Origin: Apostichopus japonicus
Lineage: Eukaryota > Echinodermata > Holothuroidea > Aspidochirotida > Stichopodidae
Assembly (NCBI RefSeq): GCF_037975245.1
Contig: NC_092577.1
Span: forward strand, 25,169,398-25,233,397
DNA: 64,000 nt
Direction: 5' to 3'
The translations under genes and the position numbers were made by a program. Below, one piece after another: positions 32,895-44,741 of the stretch (positions are counted from its first letter, which is position 1; the number at the start of each line of letters is the position of its first letter). Below the pieces are notes generated by a model. It saw only the letters and a list, made by a program, of their open reading frames with translations. It did no database searches and was not told the origin of the DNA.

Positions 32895-32902
32895 GAAACG
32901 TA

Positions 32903-33948
32903 TTACAACTCCCATTGGAGTTGTATTCCCAACTCCGCTTCTTCGTTATTTTCTCCTTTGTTTACGTCAAACCTGTAGCAACCACACAACGCAATGTTTC
33001 GCTACCATACGATAAGCCTACGTGTGTGTATTCTTTACTGCAATATATCACCCTTAACCAATTAATGGATCTATTTTTAGCGCCAAATGAAACATAAACA
33101 TGACTTCGTTGATTCATTGATTCTGAATAGGAGGCCTGTAGAGCAAAATATGATAAGTAGTAAATGGTTCAATGTGTCTATAGAATACACACATATCGAA
33201 CGTATATAAGTCTAATTAGGCCGACATAGTTATTGACGATCCAAATTCGAAAAAAAAATAATACAAAATAGCCTCATTTGTCGTTTGTGATTGCAAAATG
33301 ATACAAAAATAGATAGACACGGGAAAACTTCGTAAAAAAAACAGCTCAACGCAATATGCTAATTTCAGCAGCTTGCCACTAAATATCGCAAAATATAACA
33401 GAATCTCACACAACCACACTAGCAACAAGCTATACTGAAAACAAGACCTGCTCCAAATTCGTAGGAAGCATGTTCTAAAGTTGGTAAATATTCTCGGGCA
33501 AACGATTTCACATTTACCAACGATTTACCACTACTTCATCAGTGTACTGGTTGACATTTATCGTTGTCTGATATTATGTGTCAATGCCGACATAGAATAC
33601 CATTTTGCAAGACAGATCTGCCACTAATGTAAAACATAGCCAAGAACGCTGAACACCATTTTACTGAAACACGGCAAAGTAACCATCAAAACAATACATC
33701 ACTCATTGTTCGCTTTTATGCGTGCTACAAGATATAGTAGCCTCGTAGATGCATTTGAAAATTTTTATTTACAATACGATTTCAGAAACGATGTAAATAC
33801 ATGATGTTTTTAGAATTATGATATCCAAGTCTGCAACTAGTACCGACTCCCCCACGCCCCTCCCACCCCACCAAATATGACACCAAATGATCTTTGCACA
33901 TTTTCTTTTCCACGCAACTAACTTTTCAACAAAGTGGCAAATTACCAG
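32903..33948. other. probable intron sequence
   Basis: AT-rich; no supported gene or element. Confidence 0.4.
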
Positions 33949-34164
33949 GTATTCCCATTAAGAACGGGAAACACATGGAAAAGACAGGACTTTCTCCTGG
34001 AGGATCCCGCCACCACGACCAAAATAAGCTGCATGCTGTGGGGAGAACATGCAGATAGGGTAACGACAGCAGATGCGGGGGCATCTATAAGTCTGACAAA
34101 CGTTGAAGTGGACGTGTGCAATAAGAAGACAAGTATCAAATCCACGGATTTAACAATGGTCAAG
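33949..34164 (+). CDS. exon of OB-fold-like gene (exon c, OB domain)
   Basis: Open reading VFPLRTGNTWKRQDFLLEDP, then TTTKISCMLWGEHADRV..., GASISLTNVEVDV..., IKSTDLTMVK, with donor AAG|GTACAG at 34164. The pattern (basic KR, D-E-D turn, CMLWGEHA, ISLTNVEV) resembles the OB fold of RPA1-like single-strand DNA-binding proteins. Phase is a problem: exon b ends in phase 2, while an acceptor at 33948 would need phase 0. Either the acceptor is at 33962 (ATTAAG|A, which restores the frame as RTGNTWKR) or one exon is missing between. Function by fold is inference. Confidence 0.55.
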
Positions 34165-34865
34165 GTACAGTTATTTTCGTTCACCGTTTCCAAAAAAAAA
34201 ACATTACTGCACTAACATGTAGCTTTAACACTAACAAAACCACAAATTATGCTGCATAATTGTAGTAAGGAAAATTTATTTTACACAACATCCCAACAAG
34301 AAATTCATATGAGGTGGTTTCCCATAATGTGTTAAGGAATTACATAACAATAAGATATGAATGTTACAAAAACAAAACCCAATAAAGTAGTACACTACAC
34401 ACTGTTCATACAATTTGTTAACAAAATAGTAGCAATGGCCTGATAATTATTGGGGTGAATTGAAACCACAACAAATGATGGCAGCACAATTGCAACACGA
34501 CATTAAAAACACATCCAACAGATCTCCAACAATATGATAAGACAGCACACTCACAATGACTATCTGACACCAAAGGCTGTGTTCTGCTATCACCAAATGT
34601 GGAAGACTTGCTCCTACACTTTAGCACACTACTTGGCAGAAACTTCTTAAACATACACGTTATGATTGAAATAAGAAACATTAACATGCACCTATCAAGA
34701 CAGGAATTTAAATTAAAACGGCACCAAAACCAATTACTAAAAGTTATGTACCAACATCAATCCATCTTTTGAAGAAGACATTGTTTTACGTTGATAGCAG
34801 TTTTGTCTCCTTGTCCTATACCCTACCACACTAAGAAATTTTACTTATTTTATTAGCTTTTCTAG

Positions 34866-34903
34866 ATACACGAATCCATGGTACTTGGGGTGGATGAAGA
34901 TCA
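34866..34903 (+). CDS. possible small exon of OB-fold-like gene (exon d)
   Basis: Acceptor TTTTCTAG at 34865 and strong donor CA|GTAAGTA at 34903. Reads IHESMVLGVDED in the phase left by exon c. Only 38 nt, so weak on its own; phase agreement is the main support. No downstream exon was identified. Confidence 0.35.
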
Positions 34904-36662
34904 GTAAGTATACAAATCTCGTTTAAAACATTTCCTAAACATGTAGTAACTGTAATTAGCTACAAAATCCACATGAGAACGAATTCATTGTTTGGTATAT
35001 TTATGATGTGTCAGATTCTTCAGATATAAGAAGAAACTAATTGACACAGATATGATTGGCATTGAACTGAATAACCGAAATATACTATTTTACAAACGAG
35101 ATTAGTTGGGGGGGGGGGAGGTATATCAAGCTTCCAAAATTCTATAACCAGTTTTATTTTAAAATATTTAAATGATATTAACGACTCTGGAACACAGGAA
35201 CACTATATCAAGTTGACGCCTTAAAAGACAAATTGAGGATGGAAAAGAGAACAACGGATGGCACTCTTTGCTTCATGAATATAACGGTTTCAACAAAAGT
35301 TTCACGGTTTCAACGGTTTCACTACAAGATTTTCAACAATTTCTTCCTAAACAGAGACCACATCACCCTCATCACAGAGACAAGAGAGGCGTTGATAGTG
35401 ACAACAGACCTCATCGCCGAAATGAATATGATATAGATATATGATATATATATGATATATATGCGTAGAGGAATTGACAAACAAGACGCCGATTCAGGTC
35501 ACTGCGACAACAGACAAAGGCAAAATAATGAAAGTAGCATTAGCTCTCGATTCAGATACTGAATAAACCTACAGCCCATCAACATATTAACTCTTGTTTT
35601 CTTTTTATCATTGTGTTATATTAAACGAAAGAGCAATAAACAAAAAATAACTCGAAAGCCAACCGATTTGCTTCACCTTCATCATACAAATCCAGGGACA
35701 TCTTCCCTACAAGATTGACACTATAATCACAAGAATTTAGAAATAATAAAAGTACATTCCGTTTGCATTGACGTGACAAATTTAAACATGATGGTCCACC
35801 ATAATTCCAACAAAAATAATGATAACTAAATAGCATTGAATGCTTCCTTCTCCGCCACCCAAACAATTTGAAAACACCGCAAAGACAAATGTTTCGTTTT
35901 CTAACAATTCAAAACCTAACATTATAACCATTTCTCCAACAGAATATAACATATTGGAAAAACTTTGAAAATCAACCGATCACAAATAGCTCACATGTTA
36001 ATATATGCATCATCGTTAAAAACAAGTTATAGAGAAGCGTTAGTACCAGTCAATATTTTAGAAGGTATCCAAATTACATGGTGTTATAGACGTATTGAAC
36101 ACATTGTTACAAGATTACACATATGTGAAAAAAAACATAATACGTTACCACAGAAGACACGCCTTCGTTGAAAGAGCATGCAAAGAATAACGAAAAGGGT
36201 TACATCCAAATGGCTGCCACGTTTCCTATACCTGCTCCGAATCAAACTAAATACGCGAACACTGCAATCCCATAAAACCCCACTGGATGTTAGTAAACGT
36301 AAAACATCCCTCTCCACACCCCCCCCCCCCCCAAAAAGGAAAAATATCGAAGACCAAAGAAACTGCCGGACATATGCCCCAAAAAAAAACAAATATAGCA
36401 CATGACTGGGATTTTTCTGGCTCCAAAACACACAGAAGTAGAGAATAAAAACACATAAAGCCAATAAACTACGAGATCACGTTACAAAACATGCTGGAGG
36501 CCGACTTCGCAAAGCAGAACTATGCCAACTAGCAATAAAAAAACAAAAATGGATCCTGAAGACAAACAATCACCACACCACAGATAAATCACATTACAAA
36601 AAAAAACACATATAGGACACCATGCATAATTGGACCTTGCATCAAACCTGTAAACATCCCCA
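34904..36662. other. non-coding interval
   Basis: AT-rich with a GATATATAT-type microsatellite near 35430-35462, a poly-G run near 35107 and a poly-C run near 36318-36332. No supported gene. Confidence 0.4.
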
Positions 36663-36830
36663 AAACACTTATCAGAGAGGTCATCAGAGGTCAAATTGAG
36701 GTCCCAACCCTAACGGACAATTCGTTCTCAAGTTATCGCGAAAATAATTGTTTTTTAACATTAATTGACCTTTGGTGACCTTGGATCACATGAATGTTAA
36801 GTTTCAAAATGTTCCCCTAAGGTCAAGTGA
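36663..36830 (-). repeat. fragment of AGGTCA-rich repeat
   Basis: Inverse of sequence in the 10036-12342 element: CCTAACGGACAATTCGTTCT, TTGACCTTTGGTGACCTTGG and AAAATGTTCCCC blocks. Confidence 0.6.
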
Positions 36831-37853
36831 AACGTAATAGATTTCCTTCAAACTTGCCAAAAAATTGAGAAGCTACATATCAAAACCCTGTTACTCCAAA
36901 TTAAGTTAATAACCAAGCTAATTCCGTAAGATAATGACGTCACGGGGGGAACCGCCAATGTTACCAAAACTAAGTAGGCATAATATGGTAACCGAGATCA
37001 AAGCCGTAAACAATACGTCACGGACAGTAAACAAAATATCATATGAGAATGGGTGCACAACAGTACAAGAAAGTTTCGTGTTCGTCAAACACTGTATACA
37101 GCGATATCTTAGTACCAGTGCACTCCGCAGCCAGCCTAGCTGCCTAAGTAAAGATTGGCTTGGACCTTCGAGCGAATTCTTATGTGTGCAGTGCGCACTT
37201 CACTAGTTAAAGTTTCGTTTCCTATCGCCTATCCGCGCAACTTGGATTCGGAACACCAACAGCTCGCCGTCTACAAGACAATGCCGTTCCTTCTCTATTT
37301 GGAGAAAGTATCTTCAAATCTCTCGGAGATATAGAAACAAGTAGACCAGTAGTTGCGAAGCTGGATCGGAAAAGAGTAAGGGTATTTTCTGGCCTAGGCC
37401 TACTACAAGGACTAAGTTAGTATTATTACTAACTTACAGTAGGCTAATTCTTATAATTTCGATCAGTTGGTTAGGCCCTAAATTAGGTATGGCGACGATA
37501 AAGTTAGGCGTAGGCTAGGGCTCATTTGATCAGTGGTACATCATGAAGAATCCAGAATGACAAGCATCAGATGTTTACATGTCATTTTGCCCAATAATGT
37601 GCTCCCACCTATCTTCGTACTCAGTCATGGCTCATATGTGGCACAGTAAATGACATCCTTTTATTTTGCCATTTTTGGTGGTAGGGCTGCAATTTTGTTA
37701 CAAGAGGAAACGCTTGTGACAGGTGAACATGCTTTCCAAAAAATCCGACTGCTTTCTTAAATGAACTTTCATAACTTCCTTGTTATTTTCTTTCCCAATT
37801 TTCACTACTTAAATTAATCTAGAAGCTGTTCCCCAACCAACTGCAGTGAAAAT
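36831..37853. other. non-coding interval
   Basis: No recognised gene. A plus-strand open frame at 36934-37206 has no known motif. Repeated GGCCTAGGCC/TAGGCT-type strings occur near 37390-37520. Confidence 0.4.
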
Positions 37854-37867
37854 ACAAAGGCAGGATT

Positions 37868-38084
37868 TTTGGACGCTGGTGTGCTGGGGAAGGATTTTTC
37901 GTTTCGCTGCGTGCGGGTCGTCCTTTTGTATTTTTTGGAATGTTTCTGCGGGGGGGGGGGGGTGTTGGGCGTTTTTGTCGCTGCAGGTCGCTTGACCTGA
38001 GTTTCGTTTTGCAGAATGGGATGGTTCGGTAGTGCCGTTTGGCCGTGACGTTTTGTATTCCGCATGGCGGATCACGTAAAAAGC
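37868..38084 (+). mobile_element. LINE A copy 5, 217-bp 3'-end insertion
   Basis: 5'-truncated LINE A with a perfect 14-bp target duplication ACAAAGGCAGGATT (37854-37867 and 38085-38098). It begins in the ORF2 C-terminal end (TTTTTGGACG..GGTGTGCTGGG) and ends with hairpin TCCGC-ATG-GCGGA and TCACGTAAAAAGC. A poly-G expansion lies near 37952-37963. This copy fixes the 3' end of the family. Confidence 0.92.
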
Positions 38085-38098
38085 ACAAAGGCAGGATT

Positions 38099-39817
38099 CT
38101 GCAGAATGTACATCTCCATCTAGAGGTAGCATGCTCATGTGCTTGTAAATACCGAAAAACAGTTGGGAAATGGGTGAGGGGAGGACGATGACAGGCATTA
38201 AAGATTTCAGTAGTCAGCTTTGAACGGGATACAAGGAATATCCACCAGTAAAACATCGAGGCATGTATATGGGGGCAAGCTACCAGACAAAAAGGAGGCA
38301 GCAGTATTACGCCCAAAAGGTCCCCATAAATACGCATAAATAGAGTGATGGATGGGGGGGGGGGGAATGTGGTGGAGAAGTGTAACCTAGGGTAATACAA
38401 GGAACAATGGAAAACTCATACATCTATAGAGTATTCTGTAGCAGAAGTGAGTACAGGGGCGAAAATTAAAACTGCACATTGGGGCAGGCTGACTAGGGGA
38501 TAACATACATTGTATTTTATCCATCATATCCGCCTGCCTGACGAGAGTGGTTGAGTAGGCTATACCTGATGGCTTGACAGGAAAATATACAGGCTACATC
38601 TATAGTTACTGAGAGAAGGGAGATTGTAGTTATACTATATGAACCAAGCTGTTCGTCATTTGCAATGCTCATGGTGTGAGTGGCCCATATTTTTGCAGCC
38701 ACATAAAGGAGGATATACTCTCCTTGAGAAAAGATAAGAGAACCATCTAGGCAGCTGACCCCTGTCCATGAGCAGCCTACTGTATGTGTGTGGTATAATA
38801 AGCGTTTATTCTAATTTTCAGTGAATGTAACACATGTAGAAGTCCAGTGTTCACTGGTCCCCCTACCACCATTGAAGTTGCTGACTGGACCAACACAGAC
38901 AAGAACACCATCAATGCAACCAGGGCCATCTCACAGTGGCGATCATGGTCCGTCTGCTGCCGTGGCATCCTCATCGGGATACACCGAAAAACCGCCAGGT
39001 AGTCTGAACTACACTCCATCAGTTCATCTGATGAATCTGAACATGACAAAGGTGACGCTTCAAGGTAATTTTCAAGATTGGTGCTATCACTTTCTGGAAA
39101 GAGGATTGTAAGTGTGCCTCATGAATATTCAGTATGTGAGGTCATGCCCTCTGTTTGGATATTCCTGCATGTGCAATTGAGAGTTCCAGGGACCTCACTT
39201 GCATTCCAGAGCTGAGTAGAGTCAGTTGTGACCAGATAGCTTATACCTTATACCTGTACATACACCTACTGTAATACTATACCTGTAACTTGTGCCAGGG
39301 TGTGGCAGCCTGTGCAATATATCCATACTGTGTGACTTTGTCACTGATTTGCGTTTGAATAAGAGTAGAGGATACCAAAGAGGTACGTTTTAATTATTGC
39401 GGTTTATAGAGAATTTATATATATTTTGTAGAATCTGTTTGAGTTGCGTCTTTGAGGTTTGCGTTGTATTTTCTCGTATTTATGTGTTACTTGTATGTTT
39501 GTGACGATTGCGATTTACTGATTACTTTGTGATATATTTGTACGTTTATAGACAATTTATATATATATTTTTTGTAGTTTTCACGGATTAAAATAGACGA
39601 GTGCGTAATCCAGTAGAAGCCTCAGTGTCCTCCTTACTCTATACATCTACCTCTACACCACCACGGCTACAAGGATCATTATTCATTTTGACACCAACAC
39701 TGTGGGGCAGTCTGGAATGTGTGGTGAGGCCATCAGTCTTTACTTCATTTAGCATATACATGCTGTATCTGGTAGAGTTGTCACAGCGGTATGTGAACAC
39801 AAACAAGTAGTTGGAGT
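38099..39817. other. interval with no firm gene
   Basis: A frame at 38821-39065 after a CAG acceptor is Pro/Ser-rich and could be an exon, but lacks a recognisable domain. Near-identical strings GACAATTTATATATAT occur near 39409 and 39550. Poly-G runs lie near 38356. Confidence 0.35.
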
Positions 39818-39886
39818 TTTCACCATTTGTATTCAGTAGCAGATATAATATACTCTGTTATCTGCTACTGAATACAAATGGTGAAA
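39818..39886. repeat. perfect 28-bp-arm foldback
   Basis: Arms 39818-39845 and 39859-39886 are exact inverses (arm core CACCATTTGTATTCAGTAGC) with a 13-nt loop. Longer and more perfect than a typical microRNA precursor; it could be a recent foldback element or a source of double-stranded RNA. Confidence 0.85.
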
Positions 39887-41099
39887 GTTGCATCCTATAC
39901 ACTCTTTTACCATGGATTACAAGGGGATGGGACAGGATGTTACTCTGTCCACATGTTTACTTTACTACATAAACAGTGGTTAAGCTACTGAGAAAATGAC
40001 CACACATCCTGCTGAAGATTACATAATCCATAATAATTAGGTGCACAAACAGGTGTAGGATTTTTGTTGTAATCAGTAAAGATATATTGGAATTGTTCAG
40101 GCACAAGTTGTCAGGTAAAACCTGACCCATGTATCCACACCAATCGAGGTGTATCAGCTGTCGCCTTAGTTGGGCATCCAAAGACTTGACTGACAACTGT
40201 GCATTGTGCCATGACTATTGACCGAAATGGAGTGATTGGAATGCCTCTATCTAAATGGTATGTTTTATGAAGTATTATTATATTATTCTTCATATCTTTA
40301 CTATTCTACAGATTACGTATGGGAAATTTTTGACTGCTTGCACAACTTCTGCAGAAGTGGAACTCTGGGAGAGGAGTGTCCTGTTCCTGTCAGAAAAGAG
40401 CAACCACCACTTGCAAGCTCCTATCTTCATCCAAACAAAGAGGATGCCATAAAACAAAAGCTTTGCTGAAGTGGTTGATGGCCTCCCAATGTCTAATTTT
40501 GTTTCATTGTAGTGGGGAGCAATCGACTCTGTGTATTGTCTGTTCAAATGATGTTTTCGCACAGCTGCAGAGCAGTGTTAATTAAAAGGTCGCTACCAGC
40601 CTTTAGGGAAGTTGCTAAAGTCTTACGTTAAAGTTTTACTTACATCTGCTTTCCATTGTAAGTAACACAATGATAACATTATATTTAAACAAAAGTTCCA
40701 ATGACAAGTATTCCTCTCTAGAGAGCTTAGACTTCATAAATATCAATTTCATGCGGACTTAATATTTGGTGTTTGAAACATGTTGCAAATTTTTGCTTAA
40801 GAGCCAATTTCCAATGACTTCATAACGGCCTCAATTATTGGGGCATACTAACATGTCAAAATAGAAAGAAAAAAAAGGCCGATGTTGCCTCGTTTCCAAC
40901 TCTTTTTCCCACTTCTGAATCCATTCCCTAGATTGATAAAATCTGGTTATGAAATTAGCTTAAGACGAAAAGCTGGTGTGAGGTGCCACCTTCTCCCTCC
41001 CCCAACTTGTAACAGACTGCTGAAGAAGGTAATACTTTCGAGTTTCAGATTTCTACATACCCAATGCACTGCGCAGAACACTGCGCAGAAGTCAAGTCT
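39887..41099. other. interval with no firm gene
   Basis: A possible exon starts after TATTCTACAG at 40311 and is open in two frames for ~50-60 codons, but I recognise no domain. Otherwise AT-rich. Confidence 0.35.
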
Positions 41100-42379
41100 A
41101 CGTGTCGCTTGACCTCTAACCAGTTCACAACCCGTCCCAAAATATCAACCGTGTCACACTTTCACACTGGGAGTTATTGCATTATATGTCTGAAAATTAA
41201 TTTTCTTTGCCCATTTTCCCAACAAAATATTTTATTTTTTTAACATTAATTGACCTTTGGTGACCTTGGATCACATGACCATTAAGTTTCAAAATGTTCC
41301 CCTAACCAGTTCACAAGTTGTCCCAAAATATCAACCGTCTCACACTTTGGCACTGGAAGTTATTGCATTAAATGTCTGAAGATTAACTTTGACCTTGTAT
41401 AACTTAACACACAAAGGTCACCTTGGGTCAACTTATTGACATTTTTCATCAGTGAGACGTAAATATAGCATCAAACTATAAAAATTAAAACAATTTTTTC
41501 TTTGCCCATTTTCTCCCCCGAAAATACTACTTTTTTAACATTGACCTTTGGTGACCTCGGATTACACATGACCGTTAAGTTTGAAAATAGTCTCCTTTTA
41601 CCATTTGCAACTTGTCCAAAAATATCAACTGTGTCACAAACTGGCACTGGGGGTTATTGCATTAAATGTCTGAAAACTAACTTTGGCCTGGTATAACTTT
41701 GCACACGAAGGTCACACGGGTGTCAACCCATTGACATTTTTGATCGGAAGGTACCTTTCATATCCAAATCTAGCATCAAAACCATACATTTTCTTTTTTG
41801 TTCGTTTCCTCCCTAAATAAGCACATTTTTTTTGAATGTGATCTTTGACCTTGCTTTCAGATGTAGTTTTATCTCCTGATTACAAAAAAACAAAACGTAA
41901 AGTCTGTATACAGCCATCCTAACTCCGACCGAAAAACTTTGACCCCATATAACTTCGCACAAAAAGGTCACACGGGGTCAACCTGATGACATTTATGATC
42001 AGAAGGTACCTTTCACATCTGAAAATAACATCAAAACTGAAAAAATCCCCAAAACACGAAAAGGTCACCAGAGGTCAAATGGAGGGTGAAGGGTCACCCA
42101 GATGCGGGTCGACAATTGGATTACATTGAGGCAACTCCCAACCCTAACGGACATTACGTTCGCAAGTTATTGCAAAAATACTAGTTTTTATCATTAATTA
42201 ACCTTTGGTGACCTCGGATCACATGACCGTGAAGAAGACATCACAACCGAGGACCTGAAATTTTTTTCTTCAAGTCCTCGGTCAGATAGCAAAACAAACG
42301 CACACATACATACATACATACATACATACACACATACATACATACATACACACACACGCCAACCTGACTGCATAGGTGT
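41100..42379 (-). repeat. AGGTCA-rich repeat element, inverted
   Basis: Inverse relative of 10036-12342. Repeated TTGACCTTTGGTGACC, AAATGTCTGAAA and TCACATGACCGTTAAGTTT blocks run to an imperfect hairpin ACCGAGGAC...GTCCTCGGT (42249-42285), a CATA microsatellite (42300-42356) and the family end CGCCAACCTGACTGCATAGG (42357-42376). Confidence 0.65.
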
Positions 42380-42387
42380 TTTTATTT

Positions 42388-43502
42388 GTAACGTCAGTCA
42401 CACGGTTTTCGGCATCGATTAAAAGGCCATGCAAATCAACTGATAATCTCTAGTTGACATTCCACCCCTTATGCCAACATGTCTCAAGACTGACGTGACA
42501 TGGTTACATGCTCAGTTTTATAGTTATGCCAAGATGTATTCTGGAAAACTGGCAAAAGCGTAACGTGAGTCGCGGTTGAATTGCCCTTCTATTCTTTATT
42601 GTATGTCCCGTCAGGGGGGTGACGTTTCAATTCTTGGTTAGTGCTAACATAGACATGTGTCCCGTCAGGCGGGTGAAGTTTTTATTCGTGGTTAGTGTAA
42701 TTCAATTTCATTTTGTTTTTATTTCCAGTATAAATCATTACAAATTTAATTTATAAATAGGAAAATAAATAAAATTAGGATTAAGATATAAAATAGCAGA
42801 TATAAAATAGCAAATACTAGACATAACACTGAAAAATCATTGCTGCATGAACATGGACGCCCTGTCATCAAAAGAATTCCTATAAAGTTATGTTTTTAAC
42901 AAACACACATCAAAGGATGACTTGATATTAACGACCATTCTTTCTTATGCATACTTTGAGAAGAAATTTTCAATAAAGAAGTGGTTTTTTCGGTTCTTTT
43001 CATGTAACGTCAGTCACACGGTTTTCGGCATCGATTAAAATGCCATGCAATCAAATGGTAATATCTTGTTGACATTCCATCCCTTATGCCAACATGTCTC
43101 AACACTAACAACGTGACATGATTACATGCTCAGTTTTATAGTGATGCAATGATGTATTCCGGAAAACTGGCAAAAGCGTAAACATGAGTCGCGGTGGAAT
43201 TGCCCTTCTATTCTTTATTGGGGATTGTATGTCCCGTCAGGCGGGTGACGTTTCAATGTGTTAGTGTTAACATAGACATGTGTCCCGTCAGGCGGGTGAA
43301 GTCTCAATTCGCGGTTATTGTAATTCAATTCTTTATTTCCAGTAGAAATCATTACAAATTTATAAATAGGAAAAGAAATAAAATTAAGATTAACATAACA
43401 AAATAGTAAATACTAGACACAACACTGAAAAATCACAACAAGGGTTCTAGAGCACCATGCTGTATGAACATGGACGCCCTATTATGAAAAGAATTCCTAT
43501 AA
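42388..43502. repeat. tandem duplication (two ~500-bp units)
   Basis: Unit 1 at 42388-42894 and unit 2 at 43004-43502 share a ~310-bp segment (starting GTAACGTCAGTCACACGG) followed by an inverted CR1-type LINE 3' end. Inside each unit, TGTCCCGTCAGGCGGGTGA occurs twice, ~60 bp apart. Extra 4-9 bp differences suggest the duplication is not recent. Confidence 0.8.
42699..42894 (-). mobile_element. CR1/Jockey-type LINE 3' end, copy in unit 1
   Basis: Inverse of 13860-14020: AATTCAATT tail, 3' UTR, and the last codons of ORF2 (MSMFMQQ-type, diverged). Confidence 0.7.
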
Positions 43503-43750
43503 AGTTGAATCCTGAATCTGGGAGTTATTGCAGCATTCCTCAAGTTGTACTTTGTCTTATTGCACAGAGAGTTTATTGCACAATGGGGTGGGTGTCCTTT
43601 ATTTCTATGAATGTCATTTCTATGAAAGTGATACCAGACCGGGATAGCATATATGCTATTTGGCAAGATAGAGCTGAAACACCCTTTCCCGAATATGGAC
43701 AGGAAAGTGAGGAGCAATATACATGAGTGTGGCGACAATATGATACACCC
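43320..43750 (-). mobile_element. CR1/Jockey-type LINE 3' end, copy in unit 2
   Basis: Longer inverse copy matching 13460-14020. It includes ORF2 C-terminal coding (LPNSIYAIPVWYHF, then YNLRNAAITPRFRIQLYRNS, ending at 43433). It lacks ~150 bp of the 12343-14020 copy (the KDKKRFLSFLRYCERIFG region). It ends at the LINE B3 junction near 43750. Confidence 0.75.
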
Positions 43751-44725
43751 TTGGGGGTGACAGTCCTCCATCTCCCTCTGGACATGTCTGAACAGATTGT
43801 TGTGCGGACACTGGGGCGTTTTGGGAAAGTAACCGGCTACGAGGAGCCGGAATTCCTTGAATGTAAGGGTGTCAAGACCGGGACCAGACGATATCCCTCA
43901 AGTCCGATATCCCCTCTACCTTGTGGGCTAATGGGCACAGGGCCCACATTGCATACCCGGGCCAGCCTCGCACTTGTTGGAGGTGTTGGCTGGAAGGGCA
44001 TGAGGCCAGGTTGTGCCCGAATAAGTGGTGTAACCGCTGTTTACAGGTTGGGCATACCCTGGTCGAGTGTAACGGGGATATCGTATGTAACTCGTGTGGG
44101 AAAACGGGCCATCTCGCTCGTTTATGCCCAGACCGCTCATACGCCGCGAGAGTGGCTACGGGCGTGGTTGGAACGGTCCCAGTCCCGGCCTTACACATCG
44201 TAACACCTGATGCTCCTCTCATCGCCCCAGTGTCCGACACTAGCGTCCCGGTGGAGGCTTCTTTGCCCCTTTCGTGTCCCACCTCGTCCTTCATCGAACT
44301 TGCCGAGACCGCCAGCCTGCCCACTGAGGCAGAGCAGGACAAAACGGCAGAGATGGTACTAGCGGAGTGGCATGCGGAGCAGGATGCCGGTAGCTACGCC
44401 CGCTATCGGTGATATTAGTCGGGCCCCGAGTCAACCGGCCCAAGAGACTTTAAGTGGCCCAGATTCCGACTCGCCAATGGAGGACTGCACTACAGCCTTA
44501 AAAGTTGTGGCTAAGGAGTCCTCAGATTTGTTTCACGAGACGAAACAGGCCACTGCCCGCCCTGCCCGCAGTCGCTTCCGCTATACCGGACACGGTGGTC
44601 GCTTGTGGACCTCCTGTTCCTGACAGGGGGGTCCACTCGACCATAGTTGACGAGGAGATAAGAACTCTGCTCGCTCGGAGGAAAAGGGGGAACACCGCAA
44701 AGGGCCTCAAAAGACCCGTATTATG
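43751..44725 (+). pseudogene. LINE B3 ORF1 remnant
   Basis: Reads VTVLHLPLDMSEQIVVRTLG, then LGRFGKVTGYEEPEFLECKG. After frameshifts come three zinc-knuckle clusters, CWRCWLEGHEARLC, CNRCLQVGHTLVEC and CNSCGKTGHLARLC (43975-44130), and the acidic Ser/Pro-rich tail. It shows the complete knuckle set of family B better than the copy at 6138-7382. Interrupted by at least three frameshifts. Confidence 0.8.
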
Positions 44726-44741
44726 AAAACCTCGCAATATT

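Noticed and set aside
38821..39065. Pro/Ser-rich exon of an unknown gene
   Set aside because: One acceptor-like site and an open frame, but two frames are about equally plausible and no domain is recognisable.
40311..40470. Coding exon after TATTCTACAG
   Set aside because: Open in two frames with no family signature; cannot choose a frame or partner exons.
42300..42356. CRISPR-like or satellite array
   Set aside because: It is a simple CATA microsatellite at the end of a repeat element; there are no spacers.
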